NCBI RefSeq assembly: GCF_000379665.1
Contig: NZ_KB903359.1
Location: forward strand, 1,393,340-1,457,339
DNA from: Butyricimonas synergistica DSM 23225
GTDB taxonomy: Bacteria; Bacteroidota; Bacteroidia; Bacteroidales; Marinifilaceae
Length of the DNA stretch: 64,000 nt
Reading direction: 5' to 3'
Shown piece by piece: positions 51,162 to 60,602 of this stretch; within the stretch, counting starts at the first letter, position 1; the number at the start of each line of letters is the position of its first letter. The position numbers were made by a program, and so were the translations under genes. The notes under the pieces are model-generated. The model ran no database searches and had not been told where the DNA came from. It saw only the letters and a list, made by a program, of their open reading frames with translations.

Positions 51162-52205
51162 TTATTTGCTCGAAGTACCGCTTTCCAGAATACTAACAAT
51201 AGAGAACAGCGAGAAACAGATCGCTCCCAACCCTATCAGTACCCGGGAAGGTACAAAGAAAGCATTGTCCAGCGAAGCCTCCTCGAACAGGAACGCTCCC
51301 AGGAAAAGGGCAAACAAGGCTGTCATCACCGGAATCAATGGAATCCGGTTCGCCAACTTACATTCCTGACGCCACACCTTTGCCAACAAAAGAATCTTAC
51401 TCGAAATACTGAAACAAACCAGCCCAAGACCAATCAAAATAAAACCGGTAGTATTCACGGGAGCCGCAGTAGCCAACAACTCGACAATCCCCCCTACAAT
51501 ACAGATAGTTCCCATGAAAAACACCAATCTAGGCCAATTTCTTCTATCTTTTTCCCCGTAATCATTCCTGATCTGACGAGAGATACTTGCAACCAAACCG
51601 ATCAGACTCGTACAGATACAAGCCAAACCAGCCATAACGCTCCCCGCAACCAGATGGTCGCTCTCGGACGCCCCGAACAATAACACGATCGCCCATACCC
51701 ACGCCACGAGGGCAAACAAAACCGTGATCCCAATCAGCGTGTATTCCGTTGTGGCAGAGAAACCTGCCGGATTAATTTTATCACTCGTTCCATGTGAATT
51801 TCCAGGAATCAACGTAAACTTGGTCGATGAAGTTGCCGCCGTCGAAATACAACCGGCAATCAAAGCCACCCCGCATATCACGTGCCCCGGTACAAACATA
51901 TTCTGCGGTTCCTCGATATTCAACAGGGTTATACCCAAAATCATCGTACCCAAAGCGAACAGATACCCCATGCAGGGCAATAAATACTTCACCACCGGAT
52001 TGTACGTGTGGATCAATTGACGAATAATCGTGGCAGCTGTGGCATATAGAGCCAAGCAAAGAACTCCTAATGAAAATACTACCGGTCCGGCCACCCAACG
52101 AGCTTCATCATTCCCATAGCCAAAAATATACCCCCCGAAAAAGAAGCAAATCAATGCCATCAACAAGGGAATCAAACGAAACAATACACTAATACCGTAA
52201 TTCAT
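51162..52205 (-). CDS. Polytopic inner-membrane protein, possibly DUF2776 family
   Basis: 347 residues with about ten hydrophobic segments arranged as two similar halves; recurring phrases such as GPVVFSLGVLCLALYATAA, FILIGLGLVCFSISSK and SRVLIGLGAICFSLFSIV suggest internal duplication. The opening MNYGISVLFRLIPLLMALIC and length remind me of DUF2776, an uncharacterised family; I hold this only moderately. No transport or enzyme motif. It is single: separate from obg by a long inverted repeat and ended by its own terminator. Confidence 0.65.
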   Translation of the reverse strand: MNYGISVLFRLIPLLMALICFFFGGYIFGYGNDEARWVAGPVVFSLGVLCLALYATAATIIRQLIHTYNPVVKYLLPCMGYLFALGTMILGITLLNIEEPQNMFVPGHVICGVALIAGCISTAATSSTKFTLIPGNSHGTSDKINPAGFSATTEYTLIGITVLFALVAWVWAIVLLFGASESDHLVAGSVMAGLACICTSLIGLVASISRQIRNDYGEKDRRNWPRLVFFMGTICIVGGIVELLATAAPVNTTGFILIGLGLVCFSISSKILLLAKVWRQECKLANRIPLIPVMTALFALFLGAFLFEEASLDNAFFVPSRVLIGLGAICFSLFSIVSILESGTSSK

Positions 52206-52320
52206 AAGTAATTCATTTTAATACCTATGCATATACGGCGTTTTACATATTCGGTTTACTCGTAACCTTCAAAAAGATATTAAAAGATGACAGCGACTGT
52301 CTTAAAAACCTAATGATCCG

Positions 52321-52375
52321 GTGATTGCCGATTCGATGATTGAAATATCTCAAAAATCATGGAATCGGCAATCAC
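52321..52375. repeat. Long inverted repeat downstream of obg
   Basis: GTGATTGCCGATTC (52321-52334) pairs perfectly with GAATCGGCAATCAC (52362-52375), extended by ATGAT/ATCAT inside. It begins 9 bases after the obg stop. No T run follows on the obg strand, so it may be an mRNA stabiliser or a REP-like element; a weak terminator role is possible. Confidence 0.7.
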
Positions 52376-52383
52376 AAAATCTC

Positions 52384-53385
52384 TTAGTCACGAATTTCTT
52401 CATTCAGCACCTTCCACAGCATATCCTTCAACTCCGTGATCCCGCTTCCCGTCACGGAAGAAATGAAAACATAAGGAATATCCGGTAAGTCTTGCTCCAT
52501 TTCTGCCATCAGTTCCCGGTCGATATAATCACATTTCGTGATTGCCAAGAGTCGCTTTTTATCTAATAACTCGGGATTATACTGTTTCAACTCGTTCAGT
52601 AACACACGATATTCCTCGTGAATATCCTTGCTATCCGACGGTACCATAAACAACAACACCGAATTCCGCTCAATGTGGCGCAGGAAACGCAATCCCAACC
52701 CTTTACCGAGATGTGCCCCCTCGATGATTCCGGGAATATCCGCCATCACGAAAGAACGGTTGTCCCGATAATTCACGATTCCGAGATTCGGCACCAAAGT
52801 CGTGAACGGATAATTGGCAATTTCCGGTTTCGCGGCAGACACCACGGACAACAAAGTAGATTTCCCTGCATTCGGGAAGCCCACCAATCCCACGTCAGCA
52901 AGCACTTTCAATTCCAGAATCACCGAGCGTTCCACCCGAGGCTCTCCCGGTTGCGCGTAACGAGGGGTTTGATTAGTTGCCGAACGGAAATTCCAGTTTC
53001 CAAGACCACCCCGTCCCCCTTGCACAGCAATCGCGATTTCTCCATCACTCGTGATCTCGCAGATCGTTTCGCCCGTGTCGGCATCCCGTGCCACCGTGCC
53101 GAGCGGTACATCCACGATCATATCCTCGCCATCCGCTCCCGTGCATAAATTTCCACTTCCACTCTCTCCATCCCCCGCGAACACGTGGCGTTGGAATTTC
53201 AGGTGAATCAATGTCCAGTAATTACGATTCCCCCGCAAAATCACGTGACCTCCGCGTCCTCCGTTTCCCCCGTCGGGTCCACCTTTAGCAGAACGCTTAT
53301 CCCGATGCAAATGCATTGACCCCGGTCCCCCGGCTCCACTGCGACAGAAAATTTTCACGTAATCGACAAAGTTCGTTGATGCCAT
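52384..53385 (-). CDS. obg: GTPase Obg/CgtA
   Basis: Ribosome-assembly and stress GTPase, 333 residues. N-terminal glycine-rich Obg fold (residues 1-157: [30 protein letters not shown]), then the G domain with P-loop [35 protein letters not shown] and a final SSVTGSG. It has no C-terminal OCT domain, as usual outside Bacilli. It follows hpt by 79 bases with heptamer tracts between. Confidence 0.95.
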   Translation of the reverse strand: MASTNFVDYVKIFCRSGAGGPGSMHLHRDKRSAKGGPDGGNGGRGGHVILRGNRNYWTLIHLKFQRHVFAGDGESGSGNLCTGADGEDMIVDVPLGTVARDADTGETICEITSDGEIAIAVQGGRGGLGNWNFRSATNQTPRYAQPGEPRVERSVILELKVLADVGLVGFPNAGKSTLLSVVSAAKPEIANYPFTTLVPNLGIVNYRDNRSFVMADIPGIIEGAHLGKGLGLRFLRHIERNSVLLFMVPSDSKDIHEEYRVLLNELKQYNPELLDKKRLLAITKCDYIDRELMAEMEQDLPDIPYVFISSVTGSGITELKDMLWKVLNEEIRD

Positions 53386-53391
53386 CTTATT

Positions 53392-53477
53392 AATTTTAGA
53401 TTTTAAATTTTAGATTCCAAATTGAAAGTGACATCATTTCCCTGTCATTTTCAATTTTCAATTTTCAATTTTCAATT
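53392..53477. repeat. Heptamer tracts between hpt and obg
   Basis: TTTTAGATTTTAAATTTTAG at 53395-53414 and four TTTTCAA units at 53447-53477. The second tract enters the hpt gene: the last codons and stop of hpt (ATT GAA AAT TGA) are repeat sequence. Confidence 0.75.
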
Positions 53478-54004
53478 GTATACAGGTCCGGCAAATTGCG
53501 TCCCAGACCGTCGTAATCCAAGCCTCGCCCGATCACGAAATCTTTCTCCAGGGCGATACACGTGTAATCAAGAGTCAAATCATACCGCAACGCATCCGGT
53601 TTGTAGAACATGGCAGCAATCTTTATCAGCTTCGGGTGTTTCTCCTCCAACATTCGCTTCAAATATATCATCGACTCTCCCGTATCGACCATATCTTCCA
53701 GTATCACCACCGTGCGCCCGGATATATCTTCTTTCAACCCGATCACACTCTGCACGTTTCCCGTGGAAACGAGCTTATCATACGAGGCGATCTTCACGAA
53801 ACTGATTTCCGTTCCTTCCACGGTGATCTGTTTCAACAGATCGGACACGAACATAAAAGCCCCGTTCAAGACACCTATAAACAGAGGTGATTCTCCCGCC
53901 AACTCCTCGTTCATCTGTCTAGCGACCCGCTCTATTTCCCGATCGATCACCTCTGCCTCTATCAATAAACGGAATTCCCGATCACGTAACCTGACTCTCT
54001 TCAT
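53465..54004 (-). CDS. hpt: Hypoxanthine phosphoribosyltransferase
   Basis: Purine salvage: hypoxanthine or guanine plus PRPP to IMP or GMP. 179 residues from the ATG at 54004 ([20 protein letters not shown]); the longer frame crosses the promoter region and is rejected. PRPP motif [17 protein letters not shown] and ligand region [13 protein letters not shown] are present; the end [17 protein letters not shown] is typical. The final residues E and N are supplied by the heptamer tract. Divergent from purE. Confidence 0.95.
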   Translation of the reverse strand: MKRVRLRDREFRLLIEAEVIDREIERVARQMNEELAGESPLFIGVLNGAFMFVSDLLKQITVEGTEISFVKIASYDKLVSTGNVQSVIGLKEDISGRTVVILEDMVDTGESMIYLKRMLEEKHPKLIKIAAMFYKPDALRYDLTLDYTCIALEKDFVIGRGLDYDGLGRNLPDLYTIEN

Positions 54005-54061
54005 ATCACAAATATTTCCCCCGACTGACGACTTTTCGTCCCCCGGATTCGTTTTTTTATT

Positions 54062-54079
54062 TAACTTTGCACAAAAGTA
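54062..54079. promoter_or_regulatory. Back-to-back promoters of purE and hpt
   Basis: Plus-strand TAACTTTG at 54062-54069, 40 bases before the purE ATG, and minus-strand TACTTTTG at 54072-54079, 68 bases before the hpt ATG. Only two bases separate them, so purine synthesis and salvage genes may be reciprocally controlled (inference). Confidence 0.6.
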
Positions 54080-54108
54080 CAACTTTGAATTTAAAATCCG
54101 GTAAAAAT

Positions 54109-54615
54109 ATGGATCCAAAAGTAAGTATTATCATGGGTAGCACCTCTGATCTACCCGTTATGGAAAAAGCTGCAAAAGTATTGAATGACTTCTGCATACC
54201 TTTTGAAATCAACGCCCTCTCCGCTCACCGCACGCCGGCTGAAGTGGAAACGTTCGCCAAAGGCGCCCGCAACCGGGGCATTGAAGTTATCATCGCCGGA
54301 GCCGGAATGGCTGCACACCTGCCAGGTGTAATCGCCGCCATGACTCCCGTTCCCGTTATTGGTGTGCCTATCAACGCCACCCTCGACGGCATGGACGCAC
54401 TTCTGGCTATCGCACAAATGCCTCCGGGCATCCCTGTTGCCACCACAGCCATCAATGGAGCCATGAACGCTGGAATCCTCGCAGCCCAAATCCTTGCCGT
54501 GGGCGACAACTCGCTAAAAGCAAAAATCGTTGACTTCAAGGAATCCTTGAAAAAGAAAATCGTTGACGCCAACAATGAATTGGCAAAAGTAAAATACGAT
54601 TACAAGACGAATTGA
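54109..54615 (+). CDS. purE: N5-carboxyaminoimidazole ribonucleotide mutase
   Basis: Purine synthesis: N5-CAIR to CAIR. 168 residues from the ATG at 54109. The phosphate loop [26 protein letters not shown], and [26 protein letters not shown] are the family's signature. The C-terminal part has [21 protein letters not shown]. Start chosen because [11 protein letters not shown] is the family opening and the promoter at 54062 lies within the longer frame. Terminator follows. Confidence 0.96.
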   Translation: MDPKVSIIMGSTSDLPVMEKAAKVLNDFCIPFEINALSAHRTPAEVETFAKGARNRGIEVIIAGAGMAAHLPGVIAAMTPVPVIGVPINATLDGMDALLAIAQMPPGIPVATTAINGAMNAGILAAQILAVGDNSLKAKIVDFKESLKKKIVDANNELAKVKYDYKTN

Positions 54616-54631
54616 TTATTTTTTCACTTAT

Positions 54632-54672
54632 CTGATACCGAAATTTGTAGAAAATTCCGGTATCAGTTTTTA
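54632..54672 (+). terminator. Terminator after purE
   Basis: CTGATACCG pairs with CGGTATCAG around an AT-rich loop, followed by TTTTTAT. The next ATG is only 12 bases on. Confidence 0.8.
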
Positions 54673-54683
54673 TAAAATGCCCC

Positions 54684-56852
54684 ATGAAATTCTATACCAT
54701 ACTTTTCATTCTACTTTGTTTCTTATGCACATCCTGCACTGATGAAAAAAACGAGTCCCAGAACGAAAATTACGACATAAAAGGTAAAGTCGAGAAAGGA
54801 CCTTTTGTAAAAGGTTCAAAAATCACACTACAAACTCTAAATTCAAAATTTGTCTTTACCGGTGATTCTTATTCGGCAACAATACTTGACGCTGAAGGAA
54901 ATTTCAATTTCGGCTCTCTTGAATTAGAATCGCCCTATGCTTTACTTACCGCCGACGGCTACTATTTTAACGAAATACAAGGAGAATTATCACAAGGACA
55001 AATTTCATTGAAGGCACTTGTTGACTTATCCGATAACTCTTCTGTCAATCTCAATGTATTAACCCATTTGAAACAAGACCGGGTACGACATCTCATTCAA
55101 GAGAATCAAAAAATCTTCAAAGAGGCAAACCGACAAGCTCAAACAGAAATACTCACATGTTTCGCCCTTCAAGAATATGCAAATAAAGATGTTTCCTCAT
55201 TTTCCATCACGAGCGGCACAGATGAAGCTGGAGCTTTGATCATTGCCTCTTCGATGCTATTGCAAAATAAATCTGATGCTGAATTTACAGAATACATCAC
55301 AGACTTAAGCCAAGAATTTAAAAACACAGGAACTTTCTCTGCCAACCACAAAAAAGAATTACTCGAAAATAGCTATAATCTTAATCTTTCCCGAATAGCA
55401 GATAATATCATAGAACGTTATCAATCATTAAACAAAGAAATTTCAATACCTGATTTATCATATTATATCGATTGGGATAACGATGGGATTGCAGGTAATG
55501 AACTAGGTGATAAAAATCAAGAGAAATTACTAGAATTTGAAACAGATACTCTCAAAATCGGTATAAATGGCGGAAAATATAGAGTAAAAATAAACACAAC
55601 GATACCTTACACGTTCAATTTACCGGGAGGGACAATCCCTGAAGTAATCATCCCCGAAAATCCGATCATAAACCCAACGCCTATCACATTTCAAAAATCC
55701 TTATCCGAAGACAACTATTTGATCCTAAATATCGAACCCAGTCCTTCATTTTTCATGCAGGACGCCACCATCACGCTGTATAGCTATGATGGTAATATCT
55801 CTACCAGCCTTGTTCTTCAACAAGAAGGGGATAACACGAAAATAGAAGATCCATCGTCAGAAATATACGATATGTTGATACCAGAACTTTCTAAGACGTT
55901 TAATTACACGTTCTCCACGGAAGCTCTATTCTCTCGATGCTATCTCCCGAACGAAAATCAAGCATGGCAAGAAATATATAATCACACGTTAAACAGCGAG
56001 AACAGTATCGTATATGACATTTGGAAGCAAGCATATGCGACCATCGCAACCACAAATGTTCTCATCGATGCCATCAAAGACCGTTCTGTTTATATCGAAT
56101 CCATGTTCAAGAATATCAGAGCAATGGTCTATTACCAGATGGTGTGCCTATTTGAAGCAATTCCCTATAAAACAACAAGTGCTATTGAAAGTTCACTTCC
56201 TAAAATCCCGGCAAATGAGATATATGAACATTTGAGATTGGAACTTGAAAAATGTATCGAATTATTCCCAGCAGTGAAAAACAATAACCAAATTGCTGTT
56301 TCCAAAGCTATACCTCAAACTTTATTAGCTAAGATATACATGGAAACAGGTAATTACACGAATGCTCTCAATTTATTGAAAGATATCATTTCCTGTAAAC
56401 AATACACACTTAGTAGTTCACGTCATTCAGCCTTGAACAACCGAGATGAAGAACTGATCTTTTCTTTACCTCAAACTCAAGATATGTTATATTCAAAACT
56501 TATCGAATCTAATAAATATCTCCCGGTATTACGCTACACGGAAGTCTTTTTATTAGCAGCAGAATGCGAGTATCATCTTGGGAATATACCTGAAGCAATA
56601 TCTTATCTTTCAAAAATACAGGAACGACCCCAAACTCATAGTATCACATCGGATAATTTCATGGCTGAATTAATTCAAACATGGAAAAACGAGGTTCCCG
56701 GAGAATTTTCTTATTTCTTTTTTCTAAAACGAAATAAACTAATCAAGGAAACGCTCGGCATAGACAAACCTCATACTGTACTTCCGATTCCAATGCGGGA
56801 ATTAGAGATGAATCCCGCACTAACACAACATTATGAATATATTATGTGGTAA
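54684..56852 (+). CDS. Orphan SusD-like lipoprotein fused to a long N-terminal domain
   Basis: 722 residues. Lipoprotein signal MKFYTILFILLCFLCTSC with lipobox Cys at 18. Residues about 30-260: KGKVEKGPFVKGSKITLQTL and DLSDNSSVNLNVLTHLK are typical of a Bacteroidetes surface-protein domain; DWDNDGIAGNE (about 270) looks like a calcium loop. About 330-395 resembles a BACON-like beta module (FFMQDATITLYSYDGNIS). Residues about 400-722 are SusD/RagB-like: IRAMVYYQMVCLFEAIPY, AKIYMETGNYTNALNLLKDI, RYTEVFLLAAECEYHLG, and the end VLPIPMRELEMNPALTQ. No SusC transporter gene is adjacent. It may bind a glycan or peptide for a distant SusC, or act alone. Confidence 0.75.
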   Translation: MKFYTILFILLCFLCTSCTDEKNESQNENYDIKGKVEKGPFVKGSKITLQTLNSKFVFTGDSYSATILDAEGNFNFGSLELESPYALLTADGYYFNEIQGELSQGQISLKALVDLSDNSSVNLNVLTHLKQDRVRHLIQENQKIFKEANRQAQTEILTCFALQEYANKDVSSFSITSGTDEAGALIIASSMLLQNKSDAEFTEYITDLSQEFKNTGTFSANHKKELLENSYNLNLSRIADNIIERYQSLNKEISIPDLSYYIDWDNDGIAGNELGDKNQEKLLEFETDTLKIGINGGKYRVKINTTIPYTFNLPGGTIPEVIIPENPIINPTPITFQKSLSEDNYLILNIEPSPSFFMQDATITLYSYDGNISTSLVLQQEGDNTKIEDPSSEIYDMLIPELSKTFNYTFSTEALFSRCYLPNENQAWQEIYNHTLNSENSIVYDIWKQAYATIATTNVLIDAIKDRSVYIESMFKNIRAMVYYQMVCLFEAIPYKTTSAIESSLPKIPANEIYEHLRLELEKCIELFPAVKNNNQIAVSKAIPQTLLAKIYMETGNYTNALNLLKDIISCKQYTLSSSRHSALNNRDEELIFSLPQTQDMLYSKLIESNKYLPVLRYTEVFLLAAECEYHLGNIPEAISYLSKIQERPQTHSITSDNFMAELIQTWKNEVPGEFSYFFFLKRNKLIKETLGIDKPHTVLPIPMRELEMNPALTQHYEYIMW

Positions 56853-56858
56853 AAAAAT

Positions 56859-56902
56859 TAATCCTCTAAAATCTCTTCATTGAATTTTAGAGGATTATTT
56901 TT
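56859..56902 (+). terminator. Terminator after the SusD-like gene
   Basis: Stem TAATCCTCTAAAAT with ATTTTAGAGGATTA around CTCTTCATTGA, followed by TTTTT. Confidence 0.85.
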
Positions 56903-57106
56903 ATTCACAAGAATACTAAAGATTTCTATCAATCATACTTGATAAAACTCACTTTTTCTCCTGTTTTATAAGTTATAACTTACAAATTCCTTGTATTTGT
57001 ATCATTCATCAAGTATAACTTATAAAATGAAGATCATTGAACGTTCTTTATACATACGAAGAATAAAAAAATCATAAAAATACGAACTTATATTACAAAT
57101 ATTATA

Positions 57107-57114
57107 TATCTTTG
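57107..57114 (+). promoter_or_regulatory. -7 element before the helix-hairpin-helix gene
   Basis: TATCTTTG, 52 bases before the ATG at 57167. Confidence 0.55.
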
Positions 57115-57166
57115 AAAACATAGCTACACAGCTGCCGTCGTGCATTAATAACGAAAATTTCAAAGG

Positions 57167-59221
57167 ATGTGTAAAACGTTACTTTTCGGTGTGTTACTTG
57201 TATTCCCGTTTTTCCTCCACGCGCAGGAAATCACGGACATCGAGAAGTTATTGCAAGACAATGACGTGGAGGCTTCCGAAGGCTATTACGAGGACATCGT
57301 GGCAACTTTACTGAATCTGGCTGCCCATCCTATAAACATCAATTCGGCTCCTTTCGATAGCTTGAAAATGCTCTTTTTCCTATCAGACACTCAGATTGAT
57401 AACCTACTGGAATTTAGGGAAAAGCATGGTGCATTCATGCACCCGAACGAGGTGCTATTAGTTACAGGCATCGGTACAAGGGATTGGGAGAACATCAAAC
57501 CTTTTATCCGCATCGGGGCATACACTCCCGGAGCAACCCGTTTCCCACGGTTACACCACGAAATACTAGCCCGTGTCAAAACAACTCGTCCCAAACAGGC
57601 AGGCTACAAGCGATACAGCCGGGATGCCTTCGTGTATGAAAAAGATTATCTCACGAAAAAGCGAAACCGCTTTCAAGGACCACCCGTGAGCACGCTACTG
57701 AAATACAAGACAAATGCCGGCACTCGCTGGCAAGGAGGCATTACTTTGGAAAATGATGCCGGGGAGAATTATTTCACGAAAAACCAGAAAACCGGATTCG
57801 ACTTTCTCTCCGCCCATCTCTATTTCACACCGGGCAAGGTCGTTCAGAAAATATGTATCGGGGACTATAAAATACAATGGGGACAAGGATTAATCGCCTG
57901 GGGCGGATTCTCTTCCGGCAAATCGTCAGCCGCACTCGGCAATGAAAAATCAGGCAACGGCATCATGCCTTACTTCTCCACGGACGAAAATCGTTTTCTC
58001 CGAGGAGGTGCTCTCAGCCTACAACCCTCGCGGGACCTAACAACAGAAATCTTTATCTCCTACAAAAAGACCGACGGCAACCTTCTTGCGACGGACACCC
58101 TCTCCCCGGAAGCCGTGCAAACAGCCACGCTTCACGAAACAGGGTATCACCGCAACACGCTGGAACTGGAAAAGAAACACACGCTGAAAGAATTCACCAC
58201 CGGACTATCCACCCGCTTCAATCACCGTTATTTCCGGGCAGGGATACAAATTCTACACTACAACTTCTCCCCGGCACTTGCCATCGGGAAAGCCGCCTAC
58301 CAGCAATACAACGACCCGGGACGCCATCGCACGCTCGTCAGCATAGACTATAAAACGGGAGTCCGCCACTTCTTCCTGTTCGGGGAAACGGCACGAAGTA
58401 ACAATGGCTCGTGGGCAACGATCGACGGCTTGCGTTACACGGGGTTCCTCCCGGTAGCACTATGTATCCTTTACCGCCGCTACGACAAGCGTTTCCGCTC
58501 TCACTACAACAGCGGGTTTGCCGAATATTCCAATACCTCAAACGAGGAAGGCGTGTACGTGGGTGTTGAAAGCACCCCTTTCCGGAATCTGAAATTAAAT
58601 GCTTATTACGACTATTTCCGCTTCTTCGCTCCCCGTTATCAAGCAAGCCTCCCCGGAAATGGAAATGAATTTGCCGGAGAACTCACTTACTCCCATTCCC
58701 GTTGGGAATGTAACTTTCGCTTCAAACACGAGGGCAAACCCGAAGACTACAAGGCAGAAAAACTCATTTCCGTCACACGGGTCAAACAAGAATACAGGCT
58801 TCAATTTATTTATACCTTTCCCCGTCATTTCAAACTGCAAAGCAGAGCCACTCACGCCCGCTACACCAAACAAGAAAAGAAAGAATCCGGATTCCTCGTC
58901 TATCAAGACTTCGCGTACACGTCCTTGAAAGAAAACTTCAAAGCACAATTCCGTTTCGCCTATTTCGACACCGACGGTTATAATGCCCGCGTCTACGCCT
59001 ACGAACACAACGTCCTCTATGGCTATTCCTTCCCCGCCTATCAAGACCGGGGAATCCGTTCCTACGTGAATATCAACTGGAAGCCGAATCGCAATATCAC
59101 GCTCTACTTGAAAACAGGCATCACGTACTACCCGGACAAGACGCTCATCAGTTCCTCGCTCTCGCGAGTGGACGATAACAAGCTATTCGACCTTACTTTC
59201 CAAATAAGAATCAAGATTTAG
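57167..59221 (+). CDS. Outer-membrane protein with N-terminal helix-hairpin-helix domains
   Basis: 684 residues. Signal peptide MCKTLLFGVLLVFPFFLHAQ. Residues about 48-110 contain two helix-hairpin-helix-like units (NINSAPFDSLKMLFFLSDTQ and LLVTGIGTRDWENIKPFI), as in ComEA-type DNA binders. The remaining 550 residues alternate aromatic beta strands (YKIQWGQGLIAWGGFSSG, FRFAYFDTDGYNARVYAYEH) and end in LFDLTFQIRIKI, a beta-barrel-like end. This architecture is widespread in Bacteroidetes and uncharacterised; a role in DNA or other polymer handling at the outer membrane is only an inference. Convergent with hisIE, four-base overlap of ends. Confidence 0.8.
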   Translation: MCKTLLFGVLLVFPFFLHAQEITDIEKLLQDNDVEASEGYYEDIVATLLNLAAHPININSAPFDSLKMLFFLSDTQIDNLLEFREKHGAFMHPNEVLLVTGIGTRDWENIKPFIRIGAYTPGATRFPRLHHEILARVKTTRPKQAGYKRYSRDAFVYEKDYLTKKRNRFQGPPVSTLLKYKTNAGTRWQGGITLENDAGENYFTKNQKTGFDFLSAHLYFTPGKVVQKICIGDYKIQWGQGLIAWGGFSSGKSSAALGNEKSGNGIMPYFSTDENRFLRGGALSLQPSRDLTTEIFISYKKTDGNLLATDTLSPEAVQTATLHETGYHRNTLELEKKHTLKEFTTGLSTRFNHRYFRAGIQILHYNFSPALAIGKAAYQQYNDPGRHRTLVSIDYKTGVRHFFLFGETARSNNGSWATIDGLRYTGFLPVALCILYRRYDKRFRSHYNSGFAEYSNTSNEEGVYVGVESTPFRNLKLNAYYDYFRFFAPRYQASLPGNGNEFAGELTYSHSRWECNFRFKHEGKPEDYKAEKLISVTRVKQEYRLQFIYTFPRHFKLQSRATHARYTKQEKKESGFLVYQDFAYTSLKENFKAQFRFAYFDTDGYNARVYAYEHNVLYGYSFPAYQDRGIRSYVNINWKPNRNITLYLKTGITYYPDKTLISSSLSRVDDNKLFDLTFQIRIKI

Positions 59222-59829
59222 CCCCTCTCATACTTGTGCCGTTTTTCCAGAACACGTTCCACATCTTCCAACGTGTACCCTTTAGCGATAAGCAATACAA
59301 TATAGTGATACATCAAATCTGCCGCCTCGTTCAAAAACAATTCTTCATTATCATCTTTTGCCTCGATCACCAACTCAACGGCTTCCTCACCGACCTTCTG
59401 CGCAACTTTGTTGATGCCTCGACCTATCAATCGTGCCGTGTACGACACCTCCGGCGAATCATTTTTACGCTTCTGCAAATAGCATTGCAAATAATGCAGG
59501 AAATCACTCGCCCGGTTCACTTCCCCCCAGCACGTGTCGCTTCCCGTGTGGCAAGTGGGTCCGGCAGGTTCCACTTTCACCAGCAACGAATCGGCATCAC
59601 AATCGGCAAGTATCTCTTTCACGTACAAAAAATTCCCGCTTTCCTCGCCTTTCGTCCACAAGCGTTGGCGGGAACGGCTGAAAAAGCAAACCTTCCCCGA
59701 TCGCAACGTTTCGGCAACCGACTCGGCATTCATGTATCCCTGCATCAACACCACCCGGGTGTTAGCGTCCTGCACGATCGCCGGGATCAACCCGGCAGCA
59801 TCAAACTTCAATTTCTCTATCTCGATCAT
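59218..59829 (-). CDS. hisIE: Bifunctional phosphoribosyl-AMP cyclohydrolase / phosphoribosyl-ATP pyrophosphatase
   Basis: Steps two and three of histidine synthesis in one chain. 203 residues from the ATG at 59829 (MIEIEKLKFDAAGLIPAIVQ); the longer frame reads through hisF and is rejected. Cyclohydrolase half with GYMNAESVAETLRSG, SRSRQRLWTKGEESGN and zinc site CHTGSDTCWG; pyrophosphatase half with ARLIGRGINKVAQKVGEEAV and LNEAADLMYHYIVLL. Last gene of the his operon, 11 bases after hisF. Its end overlaps the convergent gene by four bases. Confidence 0.95.
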   Translation of the reverse strand: MIEIEKLKFDAAGLIPAIVQDANTRVVLMQGYMNAESVAETLRSGKVCFFSRSRQRLWTKGEESGNFLYVKEILADCDADSLLVKVEPAGPTCHTGSDTCWGEVNRASDFLHYLQCYLQKRKNDSPEVSYTARLIGRGINKVAQKVGEEAVELVIEAKDDNEELFLNEAADLMYHYIVLLIAKGYTLEDVERVLEKRHKYERG

Positions 59830-59840
59830 CTCTTTTATAT

Positions 59841-60596
59841 TTAACGTACTACAATTCCTTTTTCTTTCAAATAACATTTCAATTCCGGTATCCCGATCTG
59901 CCCGAAATGGAATACTCCCGCCGCCAGCACGGCATCCGCCTTTCCCCGGACAAACGCCTCGTAAAAATCTTCCATACACCCCGCCCCCCCGGAAGCAATC
60001 ACGGGCACTCGCACCAGTTCCCCCAACCGGGCTACGGCATCACAAGCAAATCCCCGGTGTGTACCGTCGTGATCCATCGACGTGAACAGAATCTCCCCGG
60101 CACCTCGATCTTCAACCTCCCGAGCCCACGAGAAAAGCTCCCGTTCCGTTTCTACCCGACCACCATGGCTATACACCCGCCAGCCTCCCTCGCTTTGCCG
60201 GGCATCTATCGCCACCACCACACATTGCCGTCCGAATGCCGCCGCCAACCGATCAATCAACCCCGGCTCCGCCAACACGCTCGAATTCACGGACACCTTA
60301 TCCGCTCCCCTCCGCAACAACGCCTCGACATCCCTCTCCGACGCTATTCCCCCTCCCACGGTAAACGGGATATTCACTTCCCGTGCCACCTCCTCCACCC
60401 ACTCCAACATCGTTCGCCTCCTATCGCTACTCGCCGTTATATCCAAAAATACCAATTCATCCGCCCCCTCTGCCGAATAGCGCCCGGCAAGCTCCACGAT
60501 ATTCCCCGCATCCCGCAAATTCTCGAAATTCACCCCTTTTACCGTTCTCCCGTCCTTCACATCCAGACAAGGTATTATTCTCTTTGCCAACACCAT
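59841..60596 (-). CDS. hisF: Imidazole glycerol phosphate synthase, cyclase subunit
   Basis: Beta/alpha barrel that closes the imidazole ring using ammonia from HisH. 251 residues, start [20 protein letters not shown] with the first catalytic Asp, [33 protein letters not shown], and second catalytic Asp in [14 protein letters not shown]; phosphate loop [11 protein letters not shown]. Full length. Seven bases after hisA. Confidence 0.97.
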   Translation of the reverse strand: MVLAKRIIPCLDVKDGRTVKGVNFENLRDAGNIVELAGRYSAEGADELVFLDITASSDRRRTMLEWVEEVAREVNIPFTVGGGIASERDVEALLRRGADKVSVNSSVLAEPGLIDRLAAAFGRQCVVVAIDARQSEGGWRVYSHGGRVETERELFSWAREVEDRGAGEILFTSMDHDGTHRGFACDAVARLGELVRVPVIASGGAGCMEDFYEAFVRGKADAVLAAGVFHFGQIGIPELKCYLKEKGIVVR

Positions 60597-60602
60597 TACA
60601 TT

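Larger units (their letters stand above)
56853..57166. other. Intergenic region between the SusD-like and helix-hairpin-helix genes
   Basis: 314 AT-rich bases with a terminator (56859-56902) and a -7 element (57107-57114). A direct repeat-like pair TATAACTTA/ATAACTTATA occurs at 56970-57025. No gene seen. Confidence 0.7.

Noticed and set aside
57167-59221. SusC partner for the SusD-like lipoprotein
   Set aside because: The protein has helix-hairpin-helix units and no plug or TonB-box features, and is too short for SusC.
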